DNA from: JAUILH01 sp965230535
Lineage (GTDB): Bacteria > Bacteroidota > Bacteroidia > Flavobacteriales_D > JAUILH01
Direction of reading: 5' to 3'
DNA: 64,000 nt
Assembly (NCBI GenBank): GCA_965230535.1
Contig: OZ246010.1
Location: 744,001 to 808,000, forward strand
Every line of letters begins with the position of its first letter. Within the stretch, counting starts at the first letter, position 1. A program made the translations under genes and the position numbers. Shown piece after piece: positions 1-9,275 of the stretch. The notes below the pieces were generated by a model, which made no database searches, was not told where the DNA came from, and was given only the letters and a program-made list of their open reading frames with translations.

Positions 1-691
1 CGACCAGCTTAAGCTCTTCCTCTACCTCTTTTCCATCTTCGCCGGCCACTTTAATGGTTTCGGTATCAGCATGAATCCAAACCGTGTTACCAGAAATGGC
101 GGTTGGGTGAGCAAAGAAGATCACCGCTCTGGCCACTAAAGCAACATTCAGAATATTCATTCCTGTTCCTCCGAAAACTTCTTTACCAATCAGAACAGCA
201 AAAGCTGTTGCTACAGCTACCATCCATAAAGGTGTATCCATTGGCATCACCAAAGGAATTAACATTCCCGATACCAGGAATCCTTCGTGAATTTCGTGTC
301 CTTTTTTCCAACAGAACAAGAATTCAACACCAAGACCAACGCCATAAGATACAGCCACAAAAGGCAATACTTTCATCAGACCGAAAAGTACTTTATCTCC
401 AAATCCGTCCATAACGCCGGTGTGGAGTCCCTGACCTAAATAGTACTGATGTCCTGTGTTATAAATACCAAACAACAAACAAGGTACTAAGGCCAAAATC
501 ACCATAAACATGGTTCTCTTAAGGTCAATACCATCTTTGATGTGCGTTCCTTTTTTAGTCACATGACCAGGGGTAAATAAGAAAGTTTCTAAACTATCGT
601 ATACCCAATAAGCAAGTCCAGGTTTCTTCCCTTCTTTAGGGGCAAACTTTGGCTTGACTTTTTTCTCTAAAAAATTATGTAATCCTTTCAC
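1..691 (-). CDS. nqrB: Na+-translocating NADH:quinone reductase subunit B (partial)
   Basis: The first 230 codons of NqrB, an integral membrane subunit of the sodium-pumping NADH:quinone oxidoreductase; the 3' end is cut by the window edge. The N-terminus reads KGLHNFLEKKVKPKF, followed by hydrophobic segments and the family-typical GVGLGVEFLFCWKKGHE and GKEVFGGTGMNILN stretches. The covalent-FMN threonine expected near residue 236 of characterised NqrB lies just outside the window. The only plausible start is GTG at 691, because an in-frame TGA lies six codons upstream. It follows nqrA by 20 bp, so the two form one operon. Confidence 0.95.
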   Translation of the reverse strand, partial: MKGLHNFLEKKVKPKFAPKEGKKPGLAYWVYDSLETFLFTPGHVTKKGTHIKDGIDLKRTMFMVILALVPCLLFGIYNTGHQYYLGQGLHTGVMDGFGDKVLFGLMKVLPFVAVSYGVGLGVEFLFCWKKGHEIHEGFLVSGMLIPLVMPMDTPLWMVAVATAFAVLIGKEVFGGTGMNILNVALVARAVIFFAHPTAISGNTVWIHADTETIKVAGEDGKEVEEELKLV

Positions 692-711
692 AAGTAAGGT
701 TTTAATTCAAT

Positions 712-2073
712 TTACATGCACTCTCTATGAATGACATCCAATCCGTTTCTTACAATATCCTGAACAGCAATTTTAGATGTACATACGTACTCACACAAAG
801 CAAAATCTTCAGGTCCTACTTCATAGATCCCTAGTTTCTCCATACCGTCAATGTCATTTACAATGATAGACTTGATTAGGAAAACCGGGTAAATATCAAA
901 TGGGAAAACTTGTTCATACTGGCCACTTACTACAAATGCGCGTTCCTCACCATTCTTATTGGTATTCAGATCGTACTTTTTGTTTGGCATTAACCAGCTT
1001 GGGAATGTTCTTGACAAAGACTTCTTCTTAAATCCAGGACTCAACCATCCTTCTGTCATTAAGAACTGAGCATCATGTCCTTCAGGGATAATTGTAATTT
1101 GATTGTGATAGAATCCAATGAAACCATCTGTATCAATCTTATCTCCTGTTAATACGTTTCCACTTACAATTCTGTAATCTCCTTCCTTGATGTTGCCCTC
1201 AAGCATTTTCTTAGCACTTGCTCCAACGTGGGTCTTATAGTACTTAGGATTCTTACATCCTGATCCTGTGATGGCCACAACTCTTGATGAATCGTACTTT
1301 CCTGTTTCAAACAGTTTTCCAATCATCAATACGTCCTGTACATTCAAATGCCAAACAATCTCTCCCTTGTTTACAGGATCGATATGATGCATTTGAGTTC
1401 CTACATTACCTGCAGGGTGTGGTCCGGAAATTTTATTGATTTGAACACCTTTTGCACTCGTAAGAGCAGCATCATGTGCACCGTTACTTCTCAAAGTTAA
1501 ATGAACCTTACCATCTGTTAACTTAGAGATGGCGTTCAACCCTTTTTGGAAAGTTTCCTGGTTACCGTGAAGCACAAAATCATAATCGGGAGCCAAAGGG
1601 TGAGAATCAAAACCTGAGATAAAAATTGCTTTCGGAGAATCATCCGGATTGGCAACAATATCTAAAGGTCTCATCTTAACTGTTGGCCATAGACCAGCGC
1701 TTAAGATATTCTCTTTCACCTCTTCTGCCGACATGGTAGAAGGGTCTCCTGATTTAAAGGTTTCGTAAGAAATCTCCTTGTCTGGTAAAATTCTTACCTC
1801 CAGAATCTTTCTTTTTTCACCTCTTTCAATACTGGCTATTTCACCACTTACAGGTGCAGTATACTTGATTTTTTCGCGGTATTTATCGAAGAAGATTACC
1901 GTACCAGCTTTAACCTTATCTCCTACTTTCACGGTTAACTTTGGAGTTAATCCATGAAAATCTGGTGGTTTTATCGCAAATACGTCCGGCATGTCAGGTG
2001 CTACAAACACCTTCTCTGCTTCTCCTTGTAGCTTAATATCTAAGCCTTTGCGAATCCTAATGGATTTTGACAT
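712..2073 (-). CDS. nqrA: Na+-translocating NADH:quinone reductase subunit A
   Basis: A 453-residue NqrA, the cytoplasmic subunit of the sodium-translocating NADH:quinone oxidoreductase. It opens with SIRIRKGLDIKLQG, followed by a lipoyl-like fold (GDKVKAGTVIFFDK, then APVSGEIASIERGEKR) typical of NqrA/RnfC. The length matches the family. It is the first visible gene of the operon, with nqrB 20 bp downstream. A -7-like TAATTTTG lies at 2107-2100, about 26 bp upstream of the ATG. Function by family: forms part of the respiratory complex that oxidises NADH, reduces quinone and exports Na+, consistent with a marine lifestyle. Confidence 0.96.
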   Translation of the reverse strand: MSKSIRIRKGLDIKLQGEAEKVFVAPDMPDVFAIKPPDFHGLTPKLTVKVGDKVKAGTVIFFDKYREKIKYTAPVSGEIASIERGEKRKILEVRILPDKEISYETFKSGDPSTMSAEEVKENILSAGLWPTVKMRPLDIVANPDDSPKAIFISGFDSHPLAPDYDFVLHGNQETFQKGLNAISKLTDGKVHLTLRSNGAHDAALTSAKGVQINKISGPHPAGNVGTQMHHIDPVNKGEIVWHLNVQDVLMIGKLFETGKYDSSRVVAITGSGCKNPKYYKTHVGASAKKMLEGNIKEGDYRIVSGNVLTGDKIDTDGFIGFYHNQITIIPEGHDAQFLMTEGWLSPGFKKKSLSRTFPSWLMPNKKYDLNTNKNGEERAFVVSGQYEQVFPFDIYPVFLIKSIIVNDIDGMEKLGIYEVGPEDFALCEYVCTSKIAVQDIVRNGLDVIHRECM

Positions 2074-2099
2074 GTTCTTTGCAGCTTAAAAATGATGCC

Positions 2100-2107
2100 C
2101 AAAATTA
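2100..2107 (-). promoter_or_regulatory. candidate -7 element of nqrA
   Basis: An exact match to the Bacteroidota -7 consensus TAnnTTTG (TAATTTTG on the minus strand), 26 bp before the nqrA ATG. No convincing TTG -33 element is seen at the usual 17-23 bp spacing, so this is a moderate call. Confidence 0.4.
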
Positions 2108-2170
2108 TAAATTTGTGCAAATGAGGCACTGTTTTTGCCATCTAAACAAAGTTCATTAAATTAATTTAGA

Positions 2171-3502
2171 ATGATTCTAAATAAACTTTTACCCCTATAC
2201 GCACTATTATTAGTGAGCACTGACATTCAAGCTTTTGAAGACAAATCAGTCATGACCATAGACCAACGCACGGAAAATGACGACGACTACTTTGAAGAAA
2301 ATGCCGTGCGCTATGAAAACATGATCTACAAAGAAGGTATTTATACCCCGGTTGTGTTCGCAAATAATTGGGAATTGTCAGATCCCTTTATTCAGTTAGC
2401 ATCTGATGATGTTCTCAATTTTTATTTTGATGATTTGAATGACGATTTAGGAGATTATAGCTATACATTAATTCATTGCACACACGACTGGCAAGCTTCA
2501 GACCTTATGAACTCAGAGTTTCTGGATGGGTTCGCCGAAAATCCGGTTAACGATTATGAAGAGTCTTTCAATACCTATATAAAATATATCAATTACAGAA
2601 TTCAACTTCCCAATGAAAACGTGAAGTTTACAAAATCCGGTAACTACATACTACTCGTATACGAAGACGATGACATGGAATCTCCTGTGATCACTCAAAG
2701 ATTCACTGTTTTTGAAAAGAAAACGGAAGTTGAAGTTGATATCATCCGTCCAACAGATGTTAATCAAATGGCTTACAAACAAATTGTACAATTCAGTATC
2801 GACCATGCCACCTACCCCATTTCAGATCCTTTTCAGGAAATACATGTCCAGGTACTTCAAAATAATCGATGGGACAATTCTATAGGTAGACTCAAGCCTC
2901 AATTCATCCAGAACAATAAGCTGATCTATAACTATAATGATGAGGCTTCATTTGATGGCAATATGGAATTCCGTTATCTCGACCTTAAAAGCATTCAGTT
3001 TAAAGGAGAAAAAATTGAATCAATTAAACTTGAAGGGGACGACTTTTACCATTATACTTTGTTCCCTGAAGAAAGCAGAGGTTACAAACAATACCTAAGT
3101 CAGAAAGACATCAATGGCCGTTTCATCATTAAAAACGAAAACGACCAAAGCAGTCATATAGACGCTGGCTATACCAAAGTTCATTTCACTCTAAAAGCCG
3201 ACGAACCCTATGAAAGTGGCAATGTTTACGTATTTGGTGGTCTTTCTAACTGGCAACTGAACGATCGGTTTAAAATGACTTATGATGACCGTGCTAAGAA
3301 GTATGAATTGACAGCTATTGTGAAACAAGGCTATCATAATTATCTGTATGCGCTTCCTCAGGACCAGCAAATCAACACAGAGGAAATTGAAGGCACACAT
3401 TTTCAAACTGAAAACGATTACACCATCATTGTATATCAGCGCGTTTTCTCTGAGGGTTATGACCGAGTAATTGGTTACGAACGCGAAAATTCACGTAGGT
3501 AA
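2171..3502 (+). CDS. Type IX secretion system plug protein (DUF5103 family)
   Basis: A 443-residue exported protein with a signal peptide over about residues 1-21. It matches the DUF5103 family, whose Flavobacterium member was identified as the plug that closes the periplasmic side of the SprA translocon. Family features include the ENMIYKEGIYTPVVFANNWELSDPF N-terminal region (split here as ENMIYKEGI and LSDPFIQLASDD), the TLIHCTHDWQASDLM motif near residue 100, and a C-terminal immunoglobulin-like part with VYVFGGLSNW. It is divergent from nqrA with 97 bp between them. The window also carries PorP/SprF-like proteins and T9SS-sorted cargo, which fits a working T9SS. Confidence 0.88.
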   Translation: MILNKLLPLYALLLVSTDIQAFEDKSVMTIDQRTENDDDYFEENAVRYENMIYKEGIYTPVVFANNWELSDPFIQLASDDVLNFYFDDLNDDLGDYSYTLIHCTHDWQASDLMNSEFLDGFAENPVNDYEESFNTYIKYINYRIQLPNENVKFTKSGNYILLVYEDDDMESPVITQRFTVFEKKTEVEVDIIRPTDVNQMAYKQIVQFSIDHATYPISDPFQEIHVQVLQNNRWDNSIGRLKPQFIQNNKLIYNYNDEASFDGNMEFRYLDLKSIQFKGEKIESIKLEGDDFYHYTLFPEESRGYKQYLSQKDINGRFIIKNENDQSSHIDAGYTKVHFTLKADEPYESGNVYVFGGLSNWQLNDRFKMTYDDRAKKYELTAIVKQGYHNYLYALPQDQQINTEEIEGTHFQTENDYTIIVYQRVFSEGYDRVIGYERENSRR

Positions 3503-3542
3503 AAGCAACCATTTTTTCAATATCTGAGTCATATATATCGTA

Positions 3543-3935
3543 GTGAGTCAGATTACAGACATATCAAAAGGTGTTAGAATCAGTGTGAAACCTGAATACA
3601 AAAAGGATTTTTCACGACCTAATCTTGACTACTACATCTTCTCGTACACGATTAAACTCATCAACGAAAACACCTTTCCGGTTAAATTACTATCCAGAAA
3701 GTGGGTGATTTTTGACAGCCTTGCGGATACTCGAATTGTTCGTGGTGATGGTGTTGTGGGTCAGCAACCACTTCTTGATCCGGGAGATTCTCATGAGTAC
3801 ACCAGCTCATGCGATATCATCTCCGAGCTGGGTACCATGCATGGGTATTATACCTTTAAGAATATGGAAACAGGCGAACTGATGCGTGTCGACATTCCTA
3901 AATTTAAAATGGAAGTTGAGTTCAAAATGAATTAG
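3543..3935 (+). CDS. apaG: ApaG domain protein
   Basis: A 130-residue ApaG, a small fibronectin-III-like beta sandwich. The glycine-rich loop GDGVVG at residues 68-73 is followed by QQPLLDPGDSHEYTSSC, and the C-terminus is a typical GYYTFKNMETGELM strand pair. The start is GTG at 3543; no nearby in-frame ATG gives a full domain. Bacterial ApaG was linked to Co2+/Mg2+ phenotypes, but its molecular role is unsettled. The end overlaps the convergent SPFH gene by 4 bp. Confidence 0.93.
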   Translation: MSQITDISKGVRISVKPEYKKDFSRPNLDYYIFSYTIKLINENTFPVKLLSRKWVIFDSLADTRIVRGDGVVGQQPLLDPGDSHEYTSSCDIISELGTMHGYYTFKNMETGELMRVDIPKFKMEVEFKMN

Positions 3936-4747
3936 TCTTCTTTTTGGATAATGATATACTCTGCTTTTCCACTTCTTCCGATTTCCTTCTGAGCATCAAT
4001 TCTTTCTTTTTCTAAAATCATTGGCGTCAATTCAGGACCAACAATTTTATACTTGGCACTGTCGCCTTCAGCATAAATAATCGTTCTTTCCTTAGTGCCC
4101 TCTGCTGCAACCGCCTTTAGTTCATTTTCTTTCTTTTTCAATTCAATTTGATAATCCAAATTCTCCTTTTTCTTCTCGAACAGGGCATTCTCACTCAACA
4201 GGCGTCTGTATTTCGTGTCCAAACCAATGGTTTGAACCATGACATCATTTAACTGAATTCCTTCATTATACAAGACGTTGGTTAATCGGGAAATCATTTC
4301 TGTTCTGATTTCTTCCCTTCGAATGTTGTACAAACCTTCTGCATCTTTTTCTCCTATAAATTGTGCCATCGAACTTTCTACAGTTGGCCTTATAAATGTG
4401 GCATACACATCATGCAAGGTTTTATGATTCCCTCCATACTTTATAAAAGTAGCCGGAGCCATTTCTTTATTTAGCTGAAAGGTAATATCGATACTTGGTG
4501 TTAACAACACGCCATCTCTGGATCTGGCCTGAGTTGAGATTCTGCTCTTTTGAACGGTTCCGTCCAACTTGAAGATTCTGGTTCCCATAAAGAATACCTT
4601 CAAGCCGGGATCCAAGGCTTTAGGTTTTACTTTTCCGAATGACCGCTTGATACCGATCTGTCCATCGTGAACAGTTTTCATTTTAACAATACAAGATTGA
4701 AATCCGAGAGATAAAGCGAGTGACGAAATGAGTAAATATTTTTTCAT
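3932..4747 (-). CDS. SPFH/prohibitin-family lipoprotein
   Basis: A 271-residue prohibitin-like protein with a lipoprotein signal (LGFQSC, lipidated Cys at residue 19). The SPFH domain begins at about residue 28 (DGQIGIKRSFGKVKP) and runs to about 190, followed by a charged, coiled-coil-like stretch (ENALFEKKKENLDYQIELKK) and the AAEGTKERTIIYAEGDSAKY segment typical of prohibitins. Most SPFH proteins are anchored by an N-terminal membrane helix; here the anchor would be a lipid. Such proteins usually build membrane-associated ring assemblies, often with proteases. No partner gene is adjacent. It is convergent with apaG (4 bp overlap) and has its own upstream region. Confidence 0.85.
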   Translation of the reverse strand: MKKYLLISSLALSLGFQSCIVKMKTVHDGQIGIKRSFGKVKPKALDPGLKVFFMGTRIFKLDGTVQKSRISTQARSRDGVLLTPSIDITFQLNKEMAPATFIKYGGNHKTLHDVYATFIRPTVESSMAQFIGEKDAEGLYNIRREEIRTEMISRLTNVLYNEGIQLNDVMVQTIGLDTKYRRLLSENALFEKKKENLDYQIELKKKENELKAVAAEGTKERTIIYAEGDSAKYKIVGPELTPMILEKERIDAQKEIGRSGKAEYIIIQKED

Positions 4748-4832
4748 GTTAATTGATTTTGGTTAACAAAAAATTAACAATTTTCGTGCCATTAGATTTA
4801 TCAGCACAATTTCCCGATCTCCAAATTTGCAG

Positions 4833-4840
4833 TAGTTTTA
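4833..4840 (+). promoter_or_regulatory. near-consensus -7 element 4 nt before CoA-transferase start
   Basis: TAGTTTTA matches TAnnTTTG at 7 of 8 positions and is separated from the ATG at 4845 by 4 nt. This geometry recurs with exact boxes at other genes in the window and predicts a leaderless mRNA. Confidence 0.4.
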
Positions 4841-4844
4841 CCAT

Positions 4845-5909
4845 ATGCAGTCTATTCTAAAAGACATTACAGTAATTGAACTATCCACAGTATTGGCAGG
4901 ACCTGCAGTGGGAACTTTTTTTGCAGAAATGGGCGCTCGCGTGATCAAAGTGGAGAACATGAGTACAGGTGGAGATGTCACCAGATCATGGAAAACCAAA
5001 GATGAAAAGCAAAGTGTCTCAGCCTACTTTTCATCAGTCAACCACCATAAAGAATTTGTCGATCTCGACTTAAAGAACGCCCAAGATTTAGAAAACTGCA
5101 AGGCACTCATTAAAGATGCCGATATTGTTATTACCAACTTCAGAGACAGCAGTGCGAAAAAGTTGGGACTCGATTATAGCAGTTTAAAAAACCTGAAAGA
5201 AGACATCATTTTGGGAACCATTAAAGGATTCGCTCACTCTAACAGACCAGCTTATGATGCGGTACTTCAGGCCGAAACCGGATTTATGAGCATGAATGGT
5301 CAGGCAAACAACCCACCAACAAAAATGCCCGTGGCTTTGATTGATGTTTTGGCGGCCCATCAACTAAAAGAAGGCTTATTACTGGCACTGATCCAACGCG
5401 GTCAGACGGGAAAAGGCTGTTACGTGAGCGCTTCTCTTGAAGAAACCGCCATTGCATCTTTAGCTAATCAGGCCAGTAATTATTTAATGAATGGGATTGT
5501 TGCTCAAAGAAAAGGCTCCCTTCATCCCAACATTGCTCCATATGGCGAAATACTGGACACAAAAGATGGCAGACAACTAATTCTGGCTATTGGGAATGAC
5601 AGTCAGTTTGAGAATTTATGCGACATCCTTGGACTGAAAGAACTCAATGAAGACGAACGTTTCAACAAAAACGTGAAACGTGTTAAAAACCGAATTGTTT
5701 TATTAGAATACCTGCAGTCAGGAAGCAAACAAATGGATTTTGACACATTATACTCAGCTTGTATGAAGCAAAACATTCCTGTAGGCGAAATCAAAACTCT
5801 GGATCAGGTCTTACAATCTGAGGCTGCAAAGGATTTGACAATAAAAGAGATTATAGATGGTTCGGAAACTTTGAGAATTCAGTCTTCCGTATTCAAAATA
5901 GGATCCTGA
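4845..5909 (+). CDS. CaiB/BaiF-type (class III) CoA-transferase
   Basis: A 354-residue family III CoA-transferase. The N-terminus carries the usual VIELSTVLAGPAVGTFFAEMGA nucleotide-fold opening (residues 10-31, seen as LAGPAVGTFFAEMGARVIKVE), and the expected catalytic aspartate is Asp167 in the PVALIDVLA motif. YDAVLQAETGFMS is also conserved. The family moves CoA between acyl-CoAs and free carboxylic acids; the substrate cannot be read from sequence. It is monocistronic and its last 31 bp overlap the convergent gene at 5879-6487. Confidence 0.92.
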   Translation: MQSILKDITVIELSTVLAGPAVGTFFAEMGARVIKVENMSTGGDVTRSWKTKDEKQSVSAYFSSVNHHKEFVDLDLKNAQDLENCKALIKDADIVITNFRDSSAKKLGLDYSSLKNLKEDIILGTIKGFAHSNRPAYDAVLQAETGFMSMNGQANNPPTKMPVALIDVLAAHQLKEGLLLALIQRGQTGKGCYVSASLEETAIASLANQASNYLMNGIVAQRKGSLHPNIAPYGEILDTKDGRQLILAIGNDSQFENLCDILGLKELNEDERFNKNVKRVKNRIVLLEYLQSGSKQMDFDTLYSACMKQNIPVGEIKTLDQVLQSEAAKDLTIKEIIDGSETLRIQSSVFKIGS

Positions 5910-6487
5910 TTCTTTCTTCGCTTTTTTCTTCGTTTGATCTGTTCATTGAAATACTTACCAAAAGCTTCTCCGTCTTCATCATTCAACTGGACACCAATTT
6001 TCACAAACTTCCCAAGATACTCGAAGGTGACGCGCTCCCCTCCCATCACCCAGAAAGAGTTTTCCAACACTTTGGCAATTGAACCATCTTCTTTAGTGAT
6101 AATGGCCACATCTTTAATATTTTCATAATAGAATACATGAGCTTTTCCGTACTTCTTAATGGCTCTTTTGTATGTCACTTCATCATCCGTAAAACGCAGG
6201 TACTCCATTCCCCACTTTCGCCAGGCAAACACCTTGATGATTCTAATAGCATAGTAGAACATAAACATCAGAACCACAAAGAGGATAATTTTCTCCTTAT
6301 CTCCGTTTGTTTGGAACAGTTGCCAGGTAAATACCCCCATAGAAATTAGCCAACATACAATCCATGCAGCCAGCAAGCCTTCTTTCCACGATTCAATTTT
6401 GGAACTAATGACCAAAGTAGTTTTATCGGGTGATGATTTAATTGATATACGCTCTCCTATTGTCTTCACGGAGGACAAATTTGGCAA
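5879..6487 (-). CDS. Two-helix membrane protein of unknown function
   Basis: About 202 residues. Two hydrophobic helices at roughly residues 36-58 and 67-88 are followed by a charged C-terminal domain (ERVTFEYLGKFVKIGVQL) that resembles the PH-like tails of many small bacterial membrane proteins, though no family is recognised. The tail ends in basic RRKKRRKN. The start is uncertain: the longest frame begins at TTG (6487), and GTG or TTG codons a few residues in are alternatives. The 3' end overlaps the CoA-transferase gene by 31 bp. Confidence 0.6.
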   Translation of the reverse strand: MPNLSSVKTIGERISIKSSPDKTTLVISSKIESWKEGLLAAWIVCWLISMGVFTWQLFQTNGDKEKIILFVVLMFMFYYAIRIIKVFAWRKWGMEYLRFTDDEVTYKRAIKKYGKAHVFYYENIKDVAIITKEDGSIAKVLENSFWVMGGERVTFEYLGKFVKIGVQLNDEDGEAFGKYFNEQIKRRKKRRKNQDPILNTED

Positions 6488-6620
6488 TTTTTGTGCATTA
6501 ATTAAGCAATTTCACAATTAACTGTTATTATTTATAGCCTTTATGAATAGCTAAACGCGAGATATTGATTAATTTTAGGCACAGCTTTTGCTTAGGTAGA
6601 AGATGTAAAACAACGGACTT

Positions 6621-7427
6621 ATGAAAAAAATACTATCATCACTGTTAATTGTACTGGGAACCACATCAATGGCCCAGCCACCGGATTTTCAGGATTTGGT
6701 TATTCTTTATGCGGATGGCAAATACGACAAATGCATTGACAAATGCCTAAAGTACAAAGATAAAGACGCTACCAGAAAGGAACCAATGCCATACTTCTAT
6801 ATGTCTATGTGTTTCTACGAGATCAGTAAAGATCAAAGCTGGGTTCAGAAGAATGAAGCTTATAAAAAAGCTTTTAATGACGCGATCAAAAATGCAGCTG
6901 TTTTCTCTAAAAAAGATAGAGAGAAAGCTTATCAGAAAGAGCCGGAAGTTGTGGCTTATTATGAAGAGTTAAAGGGTGCAATTCTTGAGGACGTAGACGG
7001 TCATTTACACGGAGAAAAGCCAAAATATTCGAAGGCTGCCAGTGAATTGAAGAAGTTGCACACCTTTGCACCTGATGATGCAGGAGCACTTATTTTGAAA
7101 GGCGTTTGCGAAAATTTGAACAGAAACAGAACAGAAGCTCGATTGAATCTTCAAGATGGTAGAAAGCTACTCTCAACCTTAAACTTTAAGGAAGATGTGA
7201 TGCACATGAATGCAGATGAAGAGTTATCTGACATTGAAGATTGGGAAAAGGAACTAGAAGTAAAGCATACTGCTCGTCTATTAATGTATTCCTTAATAGA
7301 AGCTGCAAAAATGTACGACAAAGGAAACCAAAAGGAAGTTGCCATCGACTACATTAACATTGGAAAACAATGGTTTGAAAATGTTAAGGAGTATATGGAA
7401 GTTTACAATTCTATTGTGAATGGTTAA
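6621..7427 (+). CDS. Exported protein with TPR-like helical repeats
   Basis: A 268-residue protein with a signal peptide ending near MAQ (residue 19). The mature part is helical and looks TPR-like: LYADGKYDKCIDKCLKYKDK near the N-terminus and DDAGALILKGVCENLNRNR in the middle, ending in helices such as AIDYINIGKQWFENV. I recognise no named family. It probably acts in the periplasm as a scaffold, by analogy only. It stands alone and its stop region overlaps the end of the convergent bioA gene by 4 bp. Confidence 0.75.
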   Translation: MKKILSSLLIVLGTTSMAQPPDFQDLVILYADGKYDKCIDKCLKYKDKDATRKEPMPYFYMSMCFYEISKDQSWVQKNEAYKKAFNDAIKNAAVFSKKDREKAYQKEPEVVAYYEELKGAILEDVDGHLHGEKPKYSKAASELKKLHTFAPDDAGALILKGVCENLNRNRTEARLNLQDGRKLLSTLNFKEDVMHMNADEELSDIEDWEKELEVKHTARLLMYSLIEAAKMYDKGNQKEVAIDYINIGKQWFENVKEYMEVYNSIVNG

Positions 7428-8692
7428 TTAAATTCCTCCAGTAGTTCGTGTAGAACAGCATACACCGTTTGAAGCTCTTCATGTGTGATGCAATAAGGAG
7501 GATTTACAAATACAGTACTACCAAGAGGCCTGATTAGCAGGCCTTTTTTTATGCAGAAATCATAAGCCTTGCTTTTTGCCGGATTGAAGTATCCCGGCCT
7601 GTCAGATTTCACATCCAGAGCAAGTATGGTCCCCAAAACTCTTATGTTGAAAAGCTTGGACTTATCTACCTTTTTTATGAATTCCTCATGAGCAGCTCCT
7701 ATCATTTCTATTTGTTGCCAGGTAGAATCTTCTCTGAACAACTTTGTGCTTGCCAGAGCCGCTGCACAAGCCAAAGGATTTCCGGTAAATGAATGACCGT
7801 GTAAAAACCCTCTTCGTTTCTCGTCGTCCAAGAACACCTTGAATATTTTTTCGCTGGTTACAGTTAAGCCCATTGGCAAATAACCTCCCGTGAGCCCCTT
7901 AGACAAGCATACCAAATCTGCATCCTGTTCCAGATGATCCATTGCAAACATTTTCCCGGTTCGCCCAAATCCTGTCATTACCTCATCTGCGATACACAAT
8001 ACACCATACTTTTGGCAAATTTTAATGATTTCTGCCAACAGGTCTTTAGAATACATGCGCATACCTGAAGCTCCCTGAACCAGTGGTTCGAAAATAAATG
8101 CTGCCAAATCTCCACCAGAAGCCAGTTCCTCAACTTGATTAAGTATGTCTCTCTGATTTAAGGCATTTGGAAAAGGCAGGTAGTCGACCTCAAACATAAA
8201 TGGCTCAAACGGTCTGTTAAACAAGTCCCGTTCGCTCACACTCATGGCTCCGAAAGTATCTCCATGGTAAGCGCCTTCAATAGCAAGCACCTTCTTTCTT
8301 TGTTCGCCTTGGTTATCCCAATATTGAAAAGCCATTTTAAGCGCAACCTCCGTGGAAGTAGAACCATTGTCACTAAAGAAGAACTTAGTTAAATGGTCCG
8401 GCAAAAAGTGCATTAGTTCAGAACATAATTCTGCTGCCGGTTGATGCGACATTCCAGCAAATATGACGTGTTGCAACTTATCTAATTGACTTTTGATGGC
8501 ATCAACCACCACAGGATGTCCGTGTCCGTGCACGTTCACCCACCAACTTGAATTAACATCCATCAACTTACGACCATCAGCAGTATATAAATACACACCT
8601 TCTCCCCTTTCTATCCCAATTGGAGAGGCTTCTGTTTGTACTTGAGTAAAGGGATGCCATACATGTTTCTCATCAATATCAATCCACTCCAT
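7424..8692 (-). CDS. bioA: Adenosylmethionine--8-amino-7-oxononanoate aminotransferase
   Basis: A 422-residue class III PLP aminotransferase that converts KAPA to DAPA with S-adenosylmethionine as amino donor, the third step of biotin assembly. Family motifs are HVWHPFTQ at the N-terminus, DVNSSWWVNVHGHGHP, and CLSKGLTGGYLPMG with the PLP lysine. I place the start at the ATG at 8692 (MEWIDIDEKHVWHPF) rather than an upstream ATG at 8749, because the extra 19 residues lie inside bioD and are not typical. The gene then overlaps bioD by 14 bp. It is the last gene of the bio operon. Confidence 0.95.
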   Translation of the reverse strand: MEWIDIDEKHVWHPFTQVQTEASPIGIERGEGVYLYTADGRKLMDVNSSWWVNVHGHGHPVVVDAIKSQLDKLQHVIFAGMSHQPAAELCSELMHFLPDHLTKFFFSDNGSTSTEVALKMAFQYWDNQGEQRKKVLAIEGAYHGDTFGAMSVSERDLFNRPFEPFMFEVDYLPFPNALNQRDILNQVEELASGGDLAAFIFEPLVQGASGMRMYSKDLLAEIIKICQKYGVLCIADEVMTGFGRTGKMFAMDHLEQDADLVCLSKGLTGGYLPMGLTVTSEKIFKVFLDDEKRRGFLHGHSFTGNPLACAAALASTKLFREDSTWQQIEMIGAAHEEFIKKVDKSKLFNIRVLGTILALDVKSDRPGYFNPAKSKAYDFCIKKGLLIRPLGSTVFVNPPYCITHEELQTVYAVLHELLEEFN

Positions 8693-9275
8693 ACCACACA
8701 AATTTGTCCTTAGCACTTTCGTTTTCACCCAATTCAGGCAAATGTCCAATTATTTTCGCTCCAGCCTGAAGATACATTTGTTCTCCTTCCGGGTATCGGT
8801 CACCGGAAATTACAATTCCAATCAAATTCAATCCGGCTCTCCAGATATGATGTAAGCTTAGCAAAGTATGATTGATGCTTCCCAGGTAGTTTCTTGATAC
8901 CAAAATAATATCCAGCCCAAGGTCTATTGCTAAATCAGGGAAACAATACGCATCATGATTCATTGGCACCATGACACCTCCTGCTCCTTCTACTAAAATG
9001 CCTTCCTGTTTAGGCAATTCGAAATCTGAAGACTTAATTGCAACACCATCCAGCTTTGCGGCATGGTGAGGCGATAATGGATTTTCAAAAACGTGTCTTT
9101 CCGGGAATACGGTGGCTCCAGCTGTTCTCAAACGGTCCGAATCCGTATTGTCTAGTCCTCCGCACTGAACCGGTTTCCAGTAAGACAAATCGAAATGCAT
9201 GCACAATGCTTCCGACACCATAGTCTTGCCCACATCAGTTCCTATTCCCGTTAATAATATCTTTTTGTTATGCAT
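8679..9275 (-). CDS. bioD: Dethiobiotin synthetase
   Basis: A 198-residue BioD, which carboxylates DAPA to dethiobiotin with ATP and CO2. The P-loop is GIGTDVGKT (residues 10-18), followed by YWKPVQCGG and the EGAGGVMVPM motif. The protein is slightly shorter than the usual 220-240 residues. It overlaps bioF by 8 bp and bioA by 14 bp, which indicates tight translational coupling. Confidence 0.95.
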   Translation of the reverse strand: MHNKKILLTGIGTDVGKTMVSEALCMHFDLSYWKPVQCGGLDNTDSDRLRTAGATVFPERHVFENPLSPHHAAKLDGVAIKSSDFELPKQEGILVEGAGGVMVPMNHDAYCFPDLAIDLGLDIILVSRNYLGSINHTLLSLHHIWRAGLNLIGIVISGDRYPEGEQMYLQAGAKIIGHLPELGENESAKDKFVWYGVD